Positions 33,901 through 44,470 are shown, counted from the first letter of the stretch. The stretch: 64,000 nucleotides of DNA from Malacoplasma penetrans HF-2 (GCF_000011225.1 NC_004432.1:558001-622000); one strand, 5' to 3'. The notes: a model not told the origin generated them from the sequence alone. A program made the numbers and translations.

Positions 33901-33994
33901 CATTCACTCAGTTGATGTATGTTATGGTAAAGAAGTGGCAAAAATTAATGAATATCACAAATATCAATTGTTTAACATTAACTTAGAAAACTAA
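30965..33994 (+). CDS. Fused PTS EIIA-EIIB-EIIC, beta-glucoside type, with C-terminal extension
   Basis: A 1009-residue protein in the unusual order A-B-C. EIIA (about residues 1-155) has the Glc-type site GLIHIGLETVNFKG (active His). EIIB (about 180-270) has the phosphocysteine motif NCMTRFRF. EIIC (about 290-700) has the BglF/sucrose-type membrane segments beginning VLVPLVSCIMPILYVLLAAG. The last 300 residues or so are highly charged and probably coiled-coil, which the family normally lacks. The ATG at 30965 has AAAAGGA five bases before it; an ATG at 30932 is less likely. Two 6-phospho-beta-glucosidase genes follow, so beta-glucosides are the likely substrate. Confidence 0.9.
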
Positions 33995-34012
33995 ATTTAT
34001 TTGTTTAATTAT

Positions 34013-34029
34013 TACAGTAATATACTGTA
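34013..34029 (+). promoter_or_regulatory. Inverted repeat upstream of the first beta-glucosidase
   Basis: TACAGTA-ATA-TACTGTA: a perfect 7-bp inverted repeat with a 3-base spacer, overlapping a possible TATACT -10 box (34021-34026). It looks like an operator for a dimeric repressor. Confidence 0.45.
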
Positions 34030-34077
34030 TATAAGAATAGATAAATTCTTAGATAAAAATATCTTATAAGGAGAACT

Positions 34078-35508
34078 ATGAAATTCAAAAAATTAGAAAA
34101 ATTCCCTGAAGGGTTTTTATGAGGGGCATCATCTAGTGCTTATCAAATTGAAGGTGCTTGAGATGAAGATGGAAAAGGTATGTCTACCCAAGACTTACCA
34201 AAGCAAAATGTTGATGGATGAGTAGATTGATCAAAGATTACTGATTTTAAAGTAGCAAGTGATCAATACCATAGATATAAAGAAGATATTGCTTTAATGG
34301 CAGAAATGGGATTTAAAGCATATCGGTTCTCAATTGCATGAACTAGAATCATTCCTGATGGTAATGGTGCTATTAATAAAAAAGGAATTCAACACTACCA
34401 TGATGTAATTGATGAATTATTAAAACATGGAATTGAACCAGTTATTACAATGTATCACTTTGATTTACCATTGGCTTTAGAACAACAAGGTGGATGAACA
34501 AATCGTGATTTAATAGTTCCAGCATTTGTAAAATATGCTAAAGTACTATTTAAAGAATATGGACATAAAGTAAAATACTGATTGACTATCAATGAACAAA
34601 ACATGGTAGCAATGGTTGGTGATATTTTAGGAATGGTTTCATCAGATCCAAAAAACAGATGAAAACACATGGCTAATTTAAATCACAATATGTTACTAGC
34701 TCAATCTTATGCTTTTATTTATTTACATAAAATGTGTCCTAATGCTAAGATTGGACCTGCTCCAAATATTTGTGTATACTATCCAAAAAGTTGTAATCCA
34801 GAAGATTTTACTGCAGCTAAAAATGCCCAATCATTACTACATTGATACTATTTAGATATTGCAGTAAGAGGCAAATATAACAATATAGTTTGAAAGTTCT
34901 TAAAAGACAATGATGCATTACCAGAAATTAGAAAAGATGACTTTAAAGTTTTTAAAGCAGGTAAACCTGACTTTATTGCTTTTAACTACTATGCATCAGG
35001 AACTGCAGAAAAAGATGAAGGAGATGCAGTTATCACACATGGTGATCAACACTCTATGTTTGATGTACCAGGTTTATATAAAGGTGCAGAAAATGAATAT
35101 TTAGGTAAAACAAATTATGGTTGAGCAAAAGACCCTATTGGTTTTAGAAATACATTTAGAGAATTATATGATCGTTATCAATTACCTTTATTAGTTACTG
35201 AAAATGGGTTAGGAACTCAAGATACACTAACAGCAGATGAAAAGATTCATGATGATTATCGGATTGAATATTTAGAAAACCATATTAAAGAAATGAGAAA
35301 TGCTATTAGTGATGGTGTAGAAATTTTAGGATACTGTCCATGAAGTGCAGTTGATCTTGTGTCTACTCACCAAGGTATTACTAAACGTTATGGTTTTGTA
35401 TATGTTAATCGTGATGAATTTGATCTTAAAGATTTAAGAAGAATTAGAAAAGACAGTTTCTATTGATACCAAAATGTAATTAAAAATAATGGTAACAATA
35501 TTGAATAA
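34078..35508 (+). CDS. 6-phospho-beta-glucosidase (GH1), copy 1
   Basis: A 476-residue family GH1 enzyme that hydrolyses phosphorylated beta-glucosides brought in by the upstream [19 protein letters not shown] opens the protein. TINEQN contains the acid/base Glu (about residue 182) and VTENGLG the nucleophile (about residue 379). At least a dozen TGA codons encode conserved Trp residues, so the gene is invisible under the standard code. AAGGAG lies six bases before the ATG. The phospho-specific subfamily is inferred from the PTS context. Confidence 0.92.
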
Positions 35509-35531
35509 TTCTTTAATAAATTAGTAAATAT

Positions 35532-36965
35532 ATGAAAATTAAAAAATTAAATCAATTCCCTAAAAATTTCTTATGAGGAGCATCTTCTAGTGCTTTTCAA
35601 GTTGAAGGTGCTTGAAATGAAGATGGGAAAGGACTATCTATTCAAGATGTCCCAAAAAAAGATATTGCTGGTTGAATAGATAGAAGTAAAGTAAGTGATT
35701 ACAAAGTTGCAAGTGATCAATACCATAGGTATAAAGAAGATTTTGCTTTAATGGCAGAAATGGGATTTAAAGCATATCGATTCTCAATTGCATGAACTAG
35801 AATTTTACCAGATGGTGTTGGTAAAGTTAATCCACTAGGAATCAAGCATTATCATGATGTAATTGATGAACTTTTAAAACATAATATAGAACCTATTATC
35901 ACATTGTTTCATTTTGATATGCCTTATGCTTTAGAACAACAGGGTGGATGATCTAATCGTGATTTAATAGTTGATGCTTTTGTAAATTATGCAAAAATTC
36001 TATTTAAAGAGTATGGACATAAAGTTAAATATTGATTAACTATTAATGAACAAAATATGCTAGCAATGGTTGGTGATTTATTTGGTTTAACAAATTCTCA
36101 AGAATCAAGCAATCGTTGACAAAATATATCAAAGATTAATCATAATATTTTAATAGCTCAAGCTAAAGTAATTAATGAACTACATCTAACAAATAAAAAT
36201 GCAAAAATTGGACCTGCACCAAATATTGCAATTTACTACCCAAAAACTTGTCATCCAGAAGATGTGTTAGCTTCTAAAAATGCTCAAGCATTAATGCATT
36301 GATATTATTTAGATGTTGCAGTTAGAGGCCAGTATAACAACATTGTTTGAAAATTCTTAGAACAAGAAAATGCCCTTCCAGAATTTAGAAAAGATGATGA
36401 ACAAATATTTAAAAATGGTAAACCTGATTTTATAGCTTTTAATTACTATACTTCTGGTACTGTTGAAAAAGCTCTTGATGTTGCAGTCACAACAAGAGGA
36501 GACCAACAAAATATGTTTGATGTTCCAGGAATGTATAAAGCTACATCTAATGACTTTTTAAATAAAACTAAATTTAATTGAACAATAGATCCAGTAGGTT
36601 TAAGAACAACATATAGAGAACTATATGATCGTTACCAATTACCATTATTGGTAACTGAAAATGGTTTAGGTTCCCCAGATGAATTAACTAAAGATTTTAA
36701 AGTTCATGATGATTATCGGATTGAATATTTAAAAGCTCATATCTTAGAAACAAGAAAAGCTATAAGTGATGGAATCCCTATAATAGGATATTGTCCTTGA
36801 AGTGCAATTGATCTAGTATCTGGATATCAAGGTGTTAACAAACGTTATGGCTTTGTATATGTTAATCGTGATGAGTTTGATCTTAAAGATTTAAGAAGAA
36901 TTAGAAAAGATAGTTTTTATTGATACCAAGAAGTAATCAAAAATAATGGTAACAATATTGAATAA
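35532..36965 (+). CDS. 6-phospho-beta-glucosidase (GH1), copy 2
   Basis: A 477-residue tandem paralogue of the previous gene. The same [16 protein letters not shown] start, TINEQN acid/base and VTENGLG nucleophile motifs are present, and the C-terminal residues KNNGNNIE are identical. It begins 23 bases after the first copy. No strong ribosome site precedes the ATG. The central region differs enough to suggest separate substrate preference rather than a very recent copy. A strong terminator follows. Confidence 0.92.
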
Positions 36966-36985
36966 TTTCTAATTCATTAACAAAT

Positions 36986-37024
36986 AAAAAATATGGAATT
37001 TAAATTTGAATTCCATATTTTTTT
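36986..37024. terminator. Bidirectional terminator
   Basis: AAAAAATATGGAATT / AATTCCATATTTTTT hairpin between convergent genes. Confidence 0.85.
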
Positions 37025-37898
37025 ATAACTTAAATAATTTTTGCATTTCTTTAGCAATCCCATCTTGGTCATTACTATATTTAGTAATTCTATGAGTTAA
37101 TAGTTTTACAGTATGAGAAGCATTTTTCATTGCATACCCATTAGACCTTGTTAGCATATCAACATCATTTTCACCATCACCAAATGAATAAGTTTGGTTT
37201 AATGGGATCATATAATAACTAGATAAGAATTTTGTTACTGTTCCTTTACTTGAAAAGATTGAATTAACTTCTATTACTGTACCTGTTAAATCTGTTGGGA
37301 TTGATCAACTTCTAACAATCAATGTATTTGTTATACTTTTGATTTTGAATGTAATTTCATCAATGTATTTTTTATCTTTAATATAAATTAAGATTGAGTT
37401 AACATCTTTATCTATTTTATCAATCTCATTTAAATCTAATGCTACAAAACCATCTTCATCACCTTGCTTTTTAGTATTAATATGAAATTTTGATAAAAAT
37501 TCATATTGAATGAATTTACTTTTTTCTTCAGTTAAAACATATGTTCCTTCAATGTTTTCAATTAATACACAACCAATGTATTTTAATAATTTCTTATCAG
37601 ATAAGATATGTTTAATTGCCTCTTTTGAAAACCCTAAGTTGATCATAGAAAAGTTAGGATCAGTAGGGTTAATAATATTTGCTCCATTTAAATTAGCCAT
37701 TATAGTATCTAGCCCTAATTGTTTATAGTACTTAATTGCAGCTCTAATAGGACGACCTGTTGCTATACAAAATTTATTATTGTTTTTAGAAGTGAATTTT
37801 TTAATAATATCAACTGAAAACTGTGATATTGTTTCATCATCTTTTAATAATGAACCATCTAGATCACAAATCACTAAAGTTCTTTTATTTCAATTCAT
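37023..37898 (-). CDS. Cof-type HAD-IIB phosphatase
   Basis: A 291-residue haloacid-dehalogenase family hydrolase. Motif I is ICDLDGSLL (nucleophile Asp near residue 11), TGR in CIATGRP (motif II) and FGDGENDVDML (motif IV near residue 238). The Cof/HAD-IIB family removes phosphate from sugar phosphates and cofactors; the substrate is not predictable. TGA is Trp at residue 3 and in RSWSIP. The start at 37898 has AAGGGG five bases before it; a shorter start would remove the first strand. Confidence 0.88.
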
Positions 37899-37900
37899 GA

Positions 37901-38908
37901 CTACCCCTTATAAGTTCCTAAACCTAATGTTTGTTGAACAAGATTAATTTTTTTATTTACTATTTCATTACATTTTTTTGCATTCTTTTCTAATTTTTGT
38001 TCTATTTCATTACTGTTGAAATAAATTTGATATTTTTTTTGGATATCTTCTAATAGCAAACAAACTGCATCTGCTACTTTTGTTTTAAATTCACCATAGT
38101 TTTTGTTTTCAAATTCTTTTTCAATTTCATCTGTTTTTTTATTAGTTAAACAAGAATAGATTGTCATTAAGTTACTTACACCTGGTTGGTTTTCTACATC
38201 ATATTTAACTTTATTTAGTGAATCTGTTTTAGCTTGCATAATCTTTTTTCTAACATCTTCAACTTTATCTAATAAGAAAATTGTTCCTTTGGTATTAGCA
38301 TTTGATTTTGACATCTTAATTGATGGATCTACTAAATCCATGATTTTTGCACCCATTTCTGATTGGTAAATTTCTGGAATCTTGAATAAATTAGTTTTAT
38401 ATTTTTTATTCATTCTAATAGCAATATCTCTTGCTAATTCCATATGCTGTTTTTGATCTTTTCCAACTGGTACTAAATCTGCATCATACAATAAGATATC
38501 TGCTGCCATTAAACAAGGATAAATAAATAAACCTGTTGGAATGTTAGTGGTACCATTTGCATTTGTTTTTTGAGATTTATCTTTAAATTGTGTCATCCTA
38601 CTAAGCTCACCCATATATGAGTGACATGTAATAATGTAACTTAATTGAGTATGAGCTAAAACACTTGATTGATAAAAGATAATATTTTTATCAAAATCTA
38701 ATCCACAAGCTGCATAAATACTAGCAACTGATTTTCTATTTGATTCTAATTCCTTAGGATTAAAATCCACTGTGATTGAATGCATATCAGCTATAAAAAT
38801 AAACATTTTGTTATCATTTTGTAAATTAATAAAATTCTTTAATGCTCCTAAGTAATTTCCTAGTGTTAAAGAATTTGTTGACTGAATTCCAGATACTATT
38901 GTTTTCAT
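37901..38908 (-). CDS. trpS: Tryptophanyl-tRNA synthetase
   Basis: A 335-residue class I synthetase charging tRNA-Trp. GNYLGAL is the HIGH-like motif (residues 17-23), GELSRMTQFKDKS is a TrpRS hallmark, GKDQKQHMELARDIA binds substrate, and KMSKSN is the KMSKS loop. The protein contains no tryptophan at all, and the position usually Trp in HAQxxW is Tyr. Two bases separate it from the HAD gene downstream, so both are probably one transcript. In this code it is needed for both UGA- and UGG-reading tRNAs. Confidence 0.96.
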   Translation of the reverse strand: MKTIVSGIQSTNSLTLGNYLGALKNFINLQNDNKMFIFIADMHSITVDFNPKELESNRKSVASIYAACGLDFDKNIIFYQSSVLAHTQLSYIITCHSYMGELSRMTQFKDKSQKTNANGTTNIPTGLFIYPCLMAADILLYDADLVPVGKDQKQHMELARDIAIRMNKKYKTNLFKIPEIYQSEMGAKIMDLVDPSIKMSKSNANTKGTIFLLDKVEDVRKKIMQAKTDSLNKVKYDVENQPGVSNLMTIYSCLTNKKTDEIEKEFENKNYGEFKTKVADAVCLLLEDIQKKYQIYFNSNEIEQKLEKNAKKCNEIVNKKINLVQQTLGLGTYKG

Positions 38909-39065
38909 ATTAATTAATAATGTCCTTATATGAATAAAAGATAAAATAAGTTAAAAAAGCTAACTTGTATTATATATAATTATATATATTATAAATTTAA
39001 TATATAAATTAATAATATGTATATTAAATGCCTAACAATAATTATCAATAAGTGAAGGTACTAAA

Positions 39066-39569
39066 GTGATCAAGTTATATGTAAAATCAAATTGCTTAGG
39101 AAGTCAAAAAGCAGAAAACTTTTTAAAGAAAAATAATATTAGATTTGAAAGAATTAATTTAAGTTTTATTCCTTTGGATGAAGAAGAACTTTTCAAAATG
39201 CAAACAGTAATTAATCCTAATATTAGAGATATTATTAATTTTAATTCTGATTATTTCAATAATAATCCAGAATCAAAAGAATTAATGATGCAAGCTAACT
39301 TAAGAGATGTAATTACTTTTGTTATGAAAAATATTGATGCTTTAAGTTTTCCAATTGCAGTAGATGCAGATTCTAGAAGTGGGAAAGTTAAATCAGTTTT
39401 TGTTGGTTTTAATGAAAGTGAATGAAAAATCTTAAATGATGAAAACTATAGTGAAAGCTTAGATGTATTCTATACAAACTGTAGTAAAAATTATATTTTT
39501 AAATCTTGTTGTTGTTTTGATGAAGTTGCAAATGATAATACTAATATATTAGTAAACTTAGACAAGTAA
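39066..39569 (+). CDS. Spx/ArsC-family protein
   Basis: A 167-residue protein starting with GTG, GAAGG nine bases upstream. IKLYVKSNCLGSQKAENFLKK matches the ArsC/Spx thioredoxin-like N-terminus, with CxxS in place of the Spx CxxC. DVITFVMKN and FPIAVDADS lie at the expected place of the family's second half. A C-terminal stretch of about 45 residues with a Cys-Cys-Cys cluster is unusual. Spx proteins act with RNA polymerase in thiol stress; whether this one does is inference. It is followed after 19 bases by nadK. Confidence 0.75.
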
Positions 39570-39588
39570 TTATTGTTTTATTAAATAT

Positions 39589-40353
39589 ATGAAAAGATAT
39601 TTTATTATTGATAATGGTTCAAGTAAATCAATTGCATTAAGAAAGAAGTTTGAATCATTAATTACAGAAGAATGAACATATTCAGAAGATGATTATGAAT
39701 ATGTTTTTATTATTGGTGGAGATGGAACTTTTTTAAGAAATAGGAATAAATACTTAGATAAAAAAGTTGTAGTTATCAATGGTGGTAACCTTGGTTACTT
39801 CTCACATTTTAATAGAGATAATCTTAATACTATTTTTGATAAAGTAGAAAATGATTCTTTATTTTTTAGTCCTTTAGAAATTGAAGTATTAGTTAATGGT
39901 AAACAATTCTTTTGCATTAATGAAATCTTAATTAGAAGTGATAAAGTTTTAAATGCAAAAGTTTATATTAATAACACTTTATTAGAAAACTTTAAAGGAA
40001 CAGGAATTATGGTTGCAACTCCATGAGGTTCAACTGCTCATGCTAAGAATGTTGGTGGTGCAATTGTAGATCCAAATTTAAATCTTGTTCAATTTATTGA
40101 AGTTGAACCCTTAACACAAAAAAGATATAGTTCTTTAAAGTCTCCATTTATTTTAAGTTATGAAAATAAAATTATTTTAAAGTCTAAAGAAAATTGTCAT
40201 GCTTCAATAATTTTGGACGGGACAAAAATTGAAGAATTATATAATGATAATTTAACAATTAAGTTTAATTATGCTAAATTTAAAATGTTTAAACCTGATT
40301 GTAAAAAAGGATATATTAAAAAATTAAGAGATTCTTTTATAAGGGATAAGTAA
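39589..40353 (+). CDS. nadK: NAD kinase
   Basis: A 254-residue ATP-NAD kinase making NADP. FIIGGDGTFLR holds the GGDG motif (about residue 44), NEILIRSDK the conserved NE/D site, and GTGIMVATPWGSTAHAKNVGG the family T-x-GSTA region (one Trp from TGA). Length and order match the short bacterial NadK. It overlaps the following ATG by one base (TAATG). Confidence 0.93.
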
Positions 40354-40730
40354 TGAAAAAAATAACTTGATATTATATTTGTACTTTTGGAATTGGTTAT
40401 TTAGTAGCCAAAAAGAAAGCTAAAAAAATTGCAACTACAGTTAATAGTGAACTAACAGTAACAAATGAAGTTCCTTTTAAAGTTAAAGAAATAATTGATG
40501 CAGTTGGCGGAATTGATAACTATTTATTTAATTCAACTACAATCAATTCTATTAAAATTGGTGTTAAAGATATTGAACTTGTAGATAAAGAAAAAATTAA
40601 AAAAATGGGTGCAGTTGGAGTTAATTTAAACCAAGACAGTATTAGATGTTTATTTGGTGATTTCTCTAAAAAATTAGGACAAATGCTAGATGAATCATAC
40701 CCTGATAAAAAAGCAGAAACAGAAAAGTAA
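40353..40730 (+). CDS. Orphan glucose-type EIIB-like protein lacking the phosphocysteine
   Basis: A 125-residue protein: one N-terminal membrane-associated segment, then a PtsG-type EIIB fold (IIDAVGGIDN, then IGVKDIELVDKEKIKKMGAVGV, then RCLFGDFSKKL). In functional EIIB the segment reads CxTRLR; here it is STTINSI, with no Cys, so phosphotransfer is not expected. It overlaps the nadK stop by one base, so it is co-translated. A regulatory or scaffold role is possible. Confidence 0.75.
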
Positions 40731-40752
40731 AACAACTTTTCTGTTTTTTATT
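40718..40752 (+). terminator. Terminator overlapping the end of the EIIB-like gene
   Basis: AACAGAAAAGT / ACTTTTCTGTT with a five-base loop and a T-run; the stem's 5' arm lies in the coding end. Confidence 0.8.
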
Positions 40753-40794
40753 TATATAAAAAAATTAATTCATTATTTTTTTGTAATAAGATAT

Positions 40795-40825
40795 AAAAAA
40801 AGATGCTTTTATTTGCATCTTTTTT
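40795..40825. terminator. Terminator for the minus-strand adh gene
   Basis: AAAAAAGATGC / GCATCTTTTTT with an eight-base loop; U-run in both directions. Confidence 0.75.
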
Positions 40826-40845
40826 ATTAATTATTAAATTGTTAA

Positions 40846-41940
40846 CTAACTAACTTTAATTGCCACTTTTAATACTCCATCTTTTTGGTTTGCAAAGATA
40901 TTGTATCCTTCTGCAATTCTATCAAAAGGTAAAGTATGAGTAACTAGTGATCTTAAATCAACTCTTTTATTTTCAATTAAAGACATTAATCTTCTCATTC
41001 TTTCACTTCCTCCAGGACATAATGCAAATGAAATTTTATGATCACCTAATCCTGCAGCTAGTGCATCTAATGGCAACTTGATATCACTTGAATAAACTCC
41101 TAGTGAAGATAGAGTTCCACCTGCTCTTAATAGTCTAAAACCTTGTTCAAAAGTTGATTGAGAACCTAAACATTCAATAGCTGAATCTAGCATTCTACCA
41201 TCTGTGATTCTATTAACTTCTTGTACTACATCTACATTTCTAAAATTAATGGTGTGAGTAGCACCTAGTTCTTTTGCAATTTCTAATCTTCTATCATTTC
41301 CATCAATTGCAATAATAATAGAAGCTCCCATTAATTTTGCACCAGTTGTTGCACATAAACCGATTGGACCTTGTGCAATTACACCAACATAGTCACCTAA
41401 TTTGATGTTGGCATTTTCTGGACCACTAAAACCAGTTGACATAATATCTGGACACATTAGTACTTGTTCATCTGTTAAAGCATTTGGAACTCTTGCAAGA
41501 TTTGCCATTGCATTTTTAACTAAGACATATTCAGCTTGGCAACCATCCATGATGTTTCCAAATTTTCATCCAGCTGTTGGCTTGTATCCATATTTAGTAC
41601 CAATTCCATCCTGTGAAGATTGTCCAGATTGACAAGCAGCTGTATATCCACTTGGAGTAATTGCTCCAGCTAATACTCTTTCTCCTAGTTCAAAACCTGT
41701 TACTTCATCTCCAACTGCTGCTAAAATACCAACAGCTTCATGGCCAATAGTTAATCCTGGTTTTACAGGATATTCACCTTTAACAATGTGAATATCTGTT
41801 CCACATATTGTTGTAGTGGTAACTTTAATTAAAGCATCATTTGGACCAACTGTTGGAATTGGTTTATTTACTATTTGAATTTTATTTTTTTCTACAAAAA
41901 CTAAAGCTTTCATAGAGGTAGGTAAATTGATTGATTTCAT
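40846..41940 (-). CDS. Zinc-dependent alcohol dehydrogenase, secondary-alcohol type
   Basis: A 364-residue medium-chain dehydrogenase. ICGTDIH gives the first catalytic zinc Cys and GHEAVG the catalytic His-Glu, and CPDIMSTGF is typical of the NADP-dependent isopropanol/Thermoanaerobacter-type enzymes. GPIGLCATTGAKLMGA is the nucleotide-binding loop. The usual four-Cys structural zinc lobe is reduced to one Cys (ACQSGQSSQDG), as in that subgroup. One TGA (41553-41551 region) is Trp. AAGGA precedes the ATG. It would recycle redox cofactor with small ketones or aldehydes. Confidence 0.92.
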
Positions 41941-41969
41941 ATATTTTTCCTTACTAATTACATATCCTT

Positions 41970-42118
41970 TTTATTATCAGTCTGATTGCCCACCAAAGAT
42001 TTATATCTTTATTCAGATTTAAAATTTTATTAACTATATATAGATGTATAAAAAATAAGCAAAGTAGATAAGTAAATTGTTTTTACTTATCTACTGGTAT
42101 TAAAATTCTGATAATAAA
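41970..42118. repeat. 11-bp inverted repeat flanking a 127-bp promoter-bearing segment
   Basis: TTTATTATCAG (41970-41980) and its exact reverse complement CTGATAATAAA (42108-42118) enclose 127 bp. Reading minus, the segment has TTGCTT and, 18 bases on, TATAGT, a possible promoter aimed at adh. The segment also holds AAAGAT/ATCTTT and a perfect 14-bp hairpin (next entry). The segment could be invertible, but no recombinase is seen in the window. Confidence 0.45.
42063..42095. other. Perfect 14-bp hairpin without a T-run
   Basis: AGTAGATAAGTAAA (42063-42076) and TTTACTTATCTACT (42082-42095), loop TTGTT. It lacks a clear U-run on either strand, so it is a poor intrinsic terminator and may be an operator or recombination structure. 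Confidence 0.6.
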
Positions 42119-42203
42119 TTTAAATGATATTTAAGAATTTATTTTTTAATCTATATTTTATAATCATTTAAAAGTTATTTATAAAAATAAATAGGTATTT
42201 AAG

Positions 42204-43106
42204 ATGTTTAAAAAAAGAAAGAATATTAATGATTTTCTTAAAAACAAATACTTAAGTTTTAGAAAAGGTGAGTTTAATGATAATGACCTTTTTGACTATT
42301 CTCAAATGTGACAAGATTTAGAAGAAAGAAAAACTAAAGAACATCAAAAAAATGTTAAAAGACTTTCACTTAATGTAGATCTTAAAAAACTAAAAGAAGT
42401 AGAAGAAAGTAAAGATTTAGATAAAACTATAAATGATTTTTGTATTCCTTTTATTAAGGATAAAAAGAATAAAAAAATTTATTATTGAAGCATTTTTATA
42501 TCTTTAATATCTAGAATATTACTTCATGGATTTTATCTAACACTTTTTGCTTTAATAGCTTATGTTGTTTATGAAAGTGCTCATCTTAGACCGGTCTATG
42601 GAACACTAATGAAAAGAAGGTTATACATAATAACTACAGTTGTTGTAGCAGTATTAAACTTTCCAATAGCAGCTTTAATATTTTCAGGATTTAAAAAAAG
42701 TAAAGTGTTTAAGGGTAGGAGCATAATTGGTATAGCAACTGCAAATATTGCAATTTATAGAGAGACAAAAAAATTAATAAAAAAGTATCTCTTGTTAGTA
42801 AATGATAAAAGTAATGATGCTGATAAGGAAAATGATCCAAATAAGATTAATAAACAAGTCATTCTTTTATTGGTTAATCAATATTTTCATGTGAACTTAT
42901 TAGACACTTTCTTTTTAGATAAAGAATTAACAAATGATTCTGTAAATAATTTAAAAGCTAGCAGATCAAAATCAATTAATAAAAACTTTAAGATATGCAA
43001 TATTTATAATTTGTATGAACAGACAAGACCATTACTGCATATGTTTGTTTCCACATTCATTTATGCAGGAATTGCATATTTAATATATTTGTTTTTCTTA
43101 AGATAA
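42204..43106 (+). CDS. Membrane protein paralogue family, member 1
   Basis: A 300-residue protein with a charged N-terminal domain of about 95 residues, then membrane segments near residues 98-122 and 138-158, a basic cytoplasmic region (YRETKKLIKK), and a last membrane segment at the C-terminus (IYAGIAYLIYLFF). The most conserved block of the family, NDFCIPFIKDKKNKKIYYWS (about 75-94), is shared by four neighbouring genes. No known domain is recognised. The family seems to be a local expansion. Confidence 0.75.
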
Positions 43107-43296
43107 GAATTATCTATAATGATTTAATTCTTATCTTTTTATTTATGTTTTTATCATTGATTAATCTATCTATTGTTTTTAAAAATAGATAGATTAAAAC
43201 TGTAAAAGTATTTTTGTAAGAGTTTTTATGAATTAGAAATTTCTATTTTAAAAATATGAATTTTAAAACATAGAATAAAAATAATGGGTATAAAAA

Positions 43297-43554
43297 ATGT
43301 TTGTAAATGAAAACAAAATAAAATCAACTTTTCAAAAAGAAGAAATTAAAAATTGCTGAGAGTTTAAAATGTTTAACTTTTGTAATTTTTACATAACTTC
43401 AGTTAAATGAAATTTAAATATTTATTTTGCTGTTCATTTATTGAAAATTGCCAATAAAATTTCAAAATCAAATTTATGCACTGATTTTGTTTTAGAAAAA
43501 AGAAGTTTTATTTTTCGATTTATAAAAATTTTAATTGGTGATCTCAATGCCTAA
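43297..43554 (+). pseudogene. Chimeric remnant: 5' end of a family member fused to unrelated sequence
   Basis: The first 20 codons (MFVNENKIKSTFQKEEIKN) and about 90 bases upstream closely copy the start of the gene at 44580. After that the frame (85 codons, TGA as Trp) shows no family sequence. It overlaps the next start at 43547. It looks like a recombination product. The surrounding 43107-43296 carries only AT-rich spacer and the copied upstream region. Confidence 0.6.
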
Positions 43555-44470
43555 AAATCCTTTTAATGATTTCAAAACAATAAAAAACTTCAAGAAAAGA
43601 AAAACAGAATTAAATGGTGAAGAAAAAGTTAAAACTGATGATTTGGGTTTAGAGATTGCATGAGGTGTTTTAAAACAATTTGAATCTAAAGAAAATCAAA
43701 AATTACATAAATTATTTTCACTGAATGTAGATATAAATAAATTAAAAGAACTACAACAAAATAGAAACTTAAGTAAAACTATTAATGAATTTTGCATCCC
43801 TTTTATTAATAATAAAAAAAATAAAAAGCTTTATTATTGAAGCATTTTGATAGCCATCCTATCAAGAATATTTTTCCATGGTATTCATTTATTAGTTTTC
43901 ACTCTTCTAGCTGTTTTATCATATAAAGTTTTACCTTTGGGTTCTATAACTAATCATGAACTATCCACTAGAGAAGATGTTTATGTTAGTTTTGTTGGTA
44001 TACTCTATGGTTTAAACTTATTATTTGTTCTTTTTATTTATTCAGGGTTTAAAGCAAATAAAGAGTATAGGAATAGAACTATAATTAGCATTTCTACTAG
44101 TAATATTTTTTTATATAGAAGAACTAAAATTCTTGTTAAGAAATGTTATTGATTGTTAAATTCAAACAATGATATGCAAAACATTGAAGATAACAAAGAA
44201 ATAATAGAAGAAATAACAAAACATTTTAATATTCTTATTAATGGATATTTCAGAGTATTTTTATTAGGTACTTTATTCAATAATACTAAGTTAGAAAATG
44301 GTATAAAAAATGATTTCAAGTATAAAAAATATAAGTCATTATATTGAGAAAATATTGTGAGTTATATTTATTGTTTTTATATTAATAGCATTGCATTAAT
44401 TTATTTATTTTTTTCTATTTTCATTTATGCAGGTTTTGGGTATTTAATTTATCAAACATTTTTTCAATAA
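43547..44470 (+). CDS. Membrane protein paralogue family, member 2
   Basis: A 307-residue paralogue with the same order: charged N-terminal domain, INEFCIPFINNKKNKKLYYWS block (about 80-100), two membrane segments, the RRTKILVKK basic region, and C-terminal IYAGFGYLIYQ. TGA is Trp at 43661, 43838, 44150 and 44345. No good ribosome site precedes the ATG, which lies inside the end of the remnant frame, so expression may depend on coupling. Confidence 0.72.
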
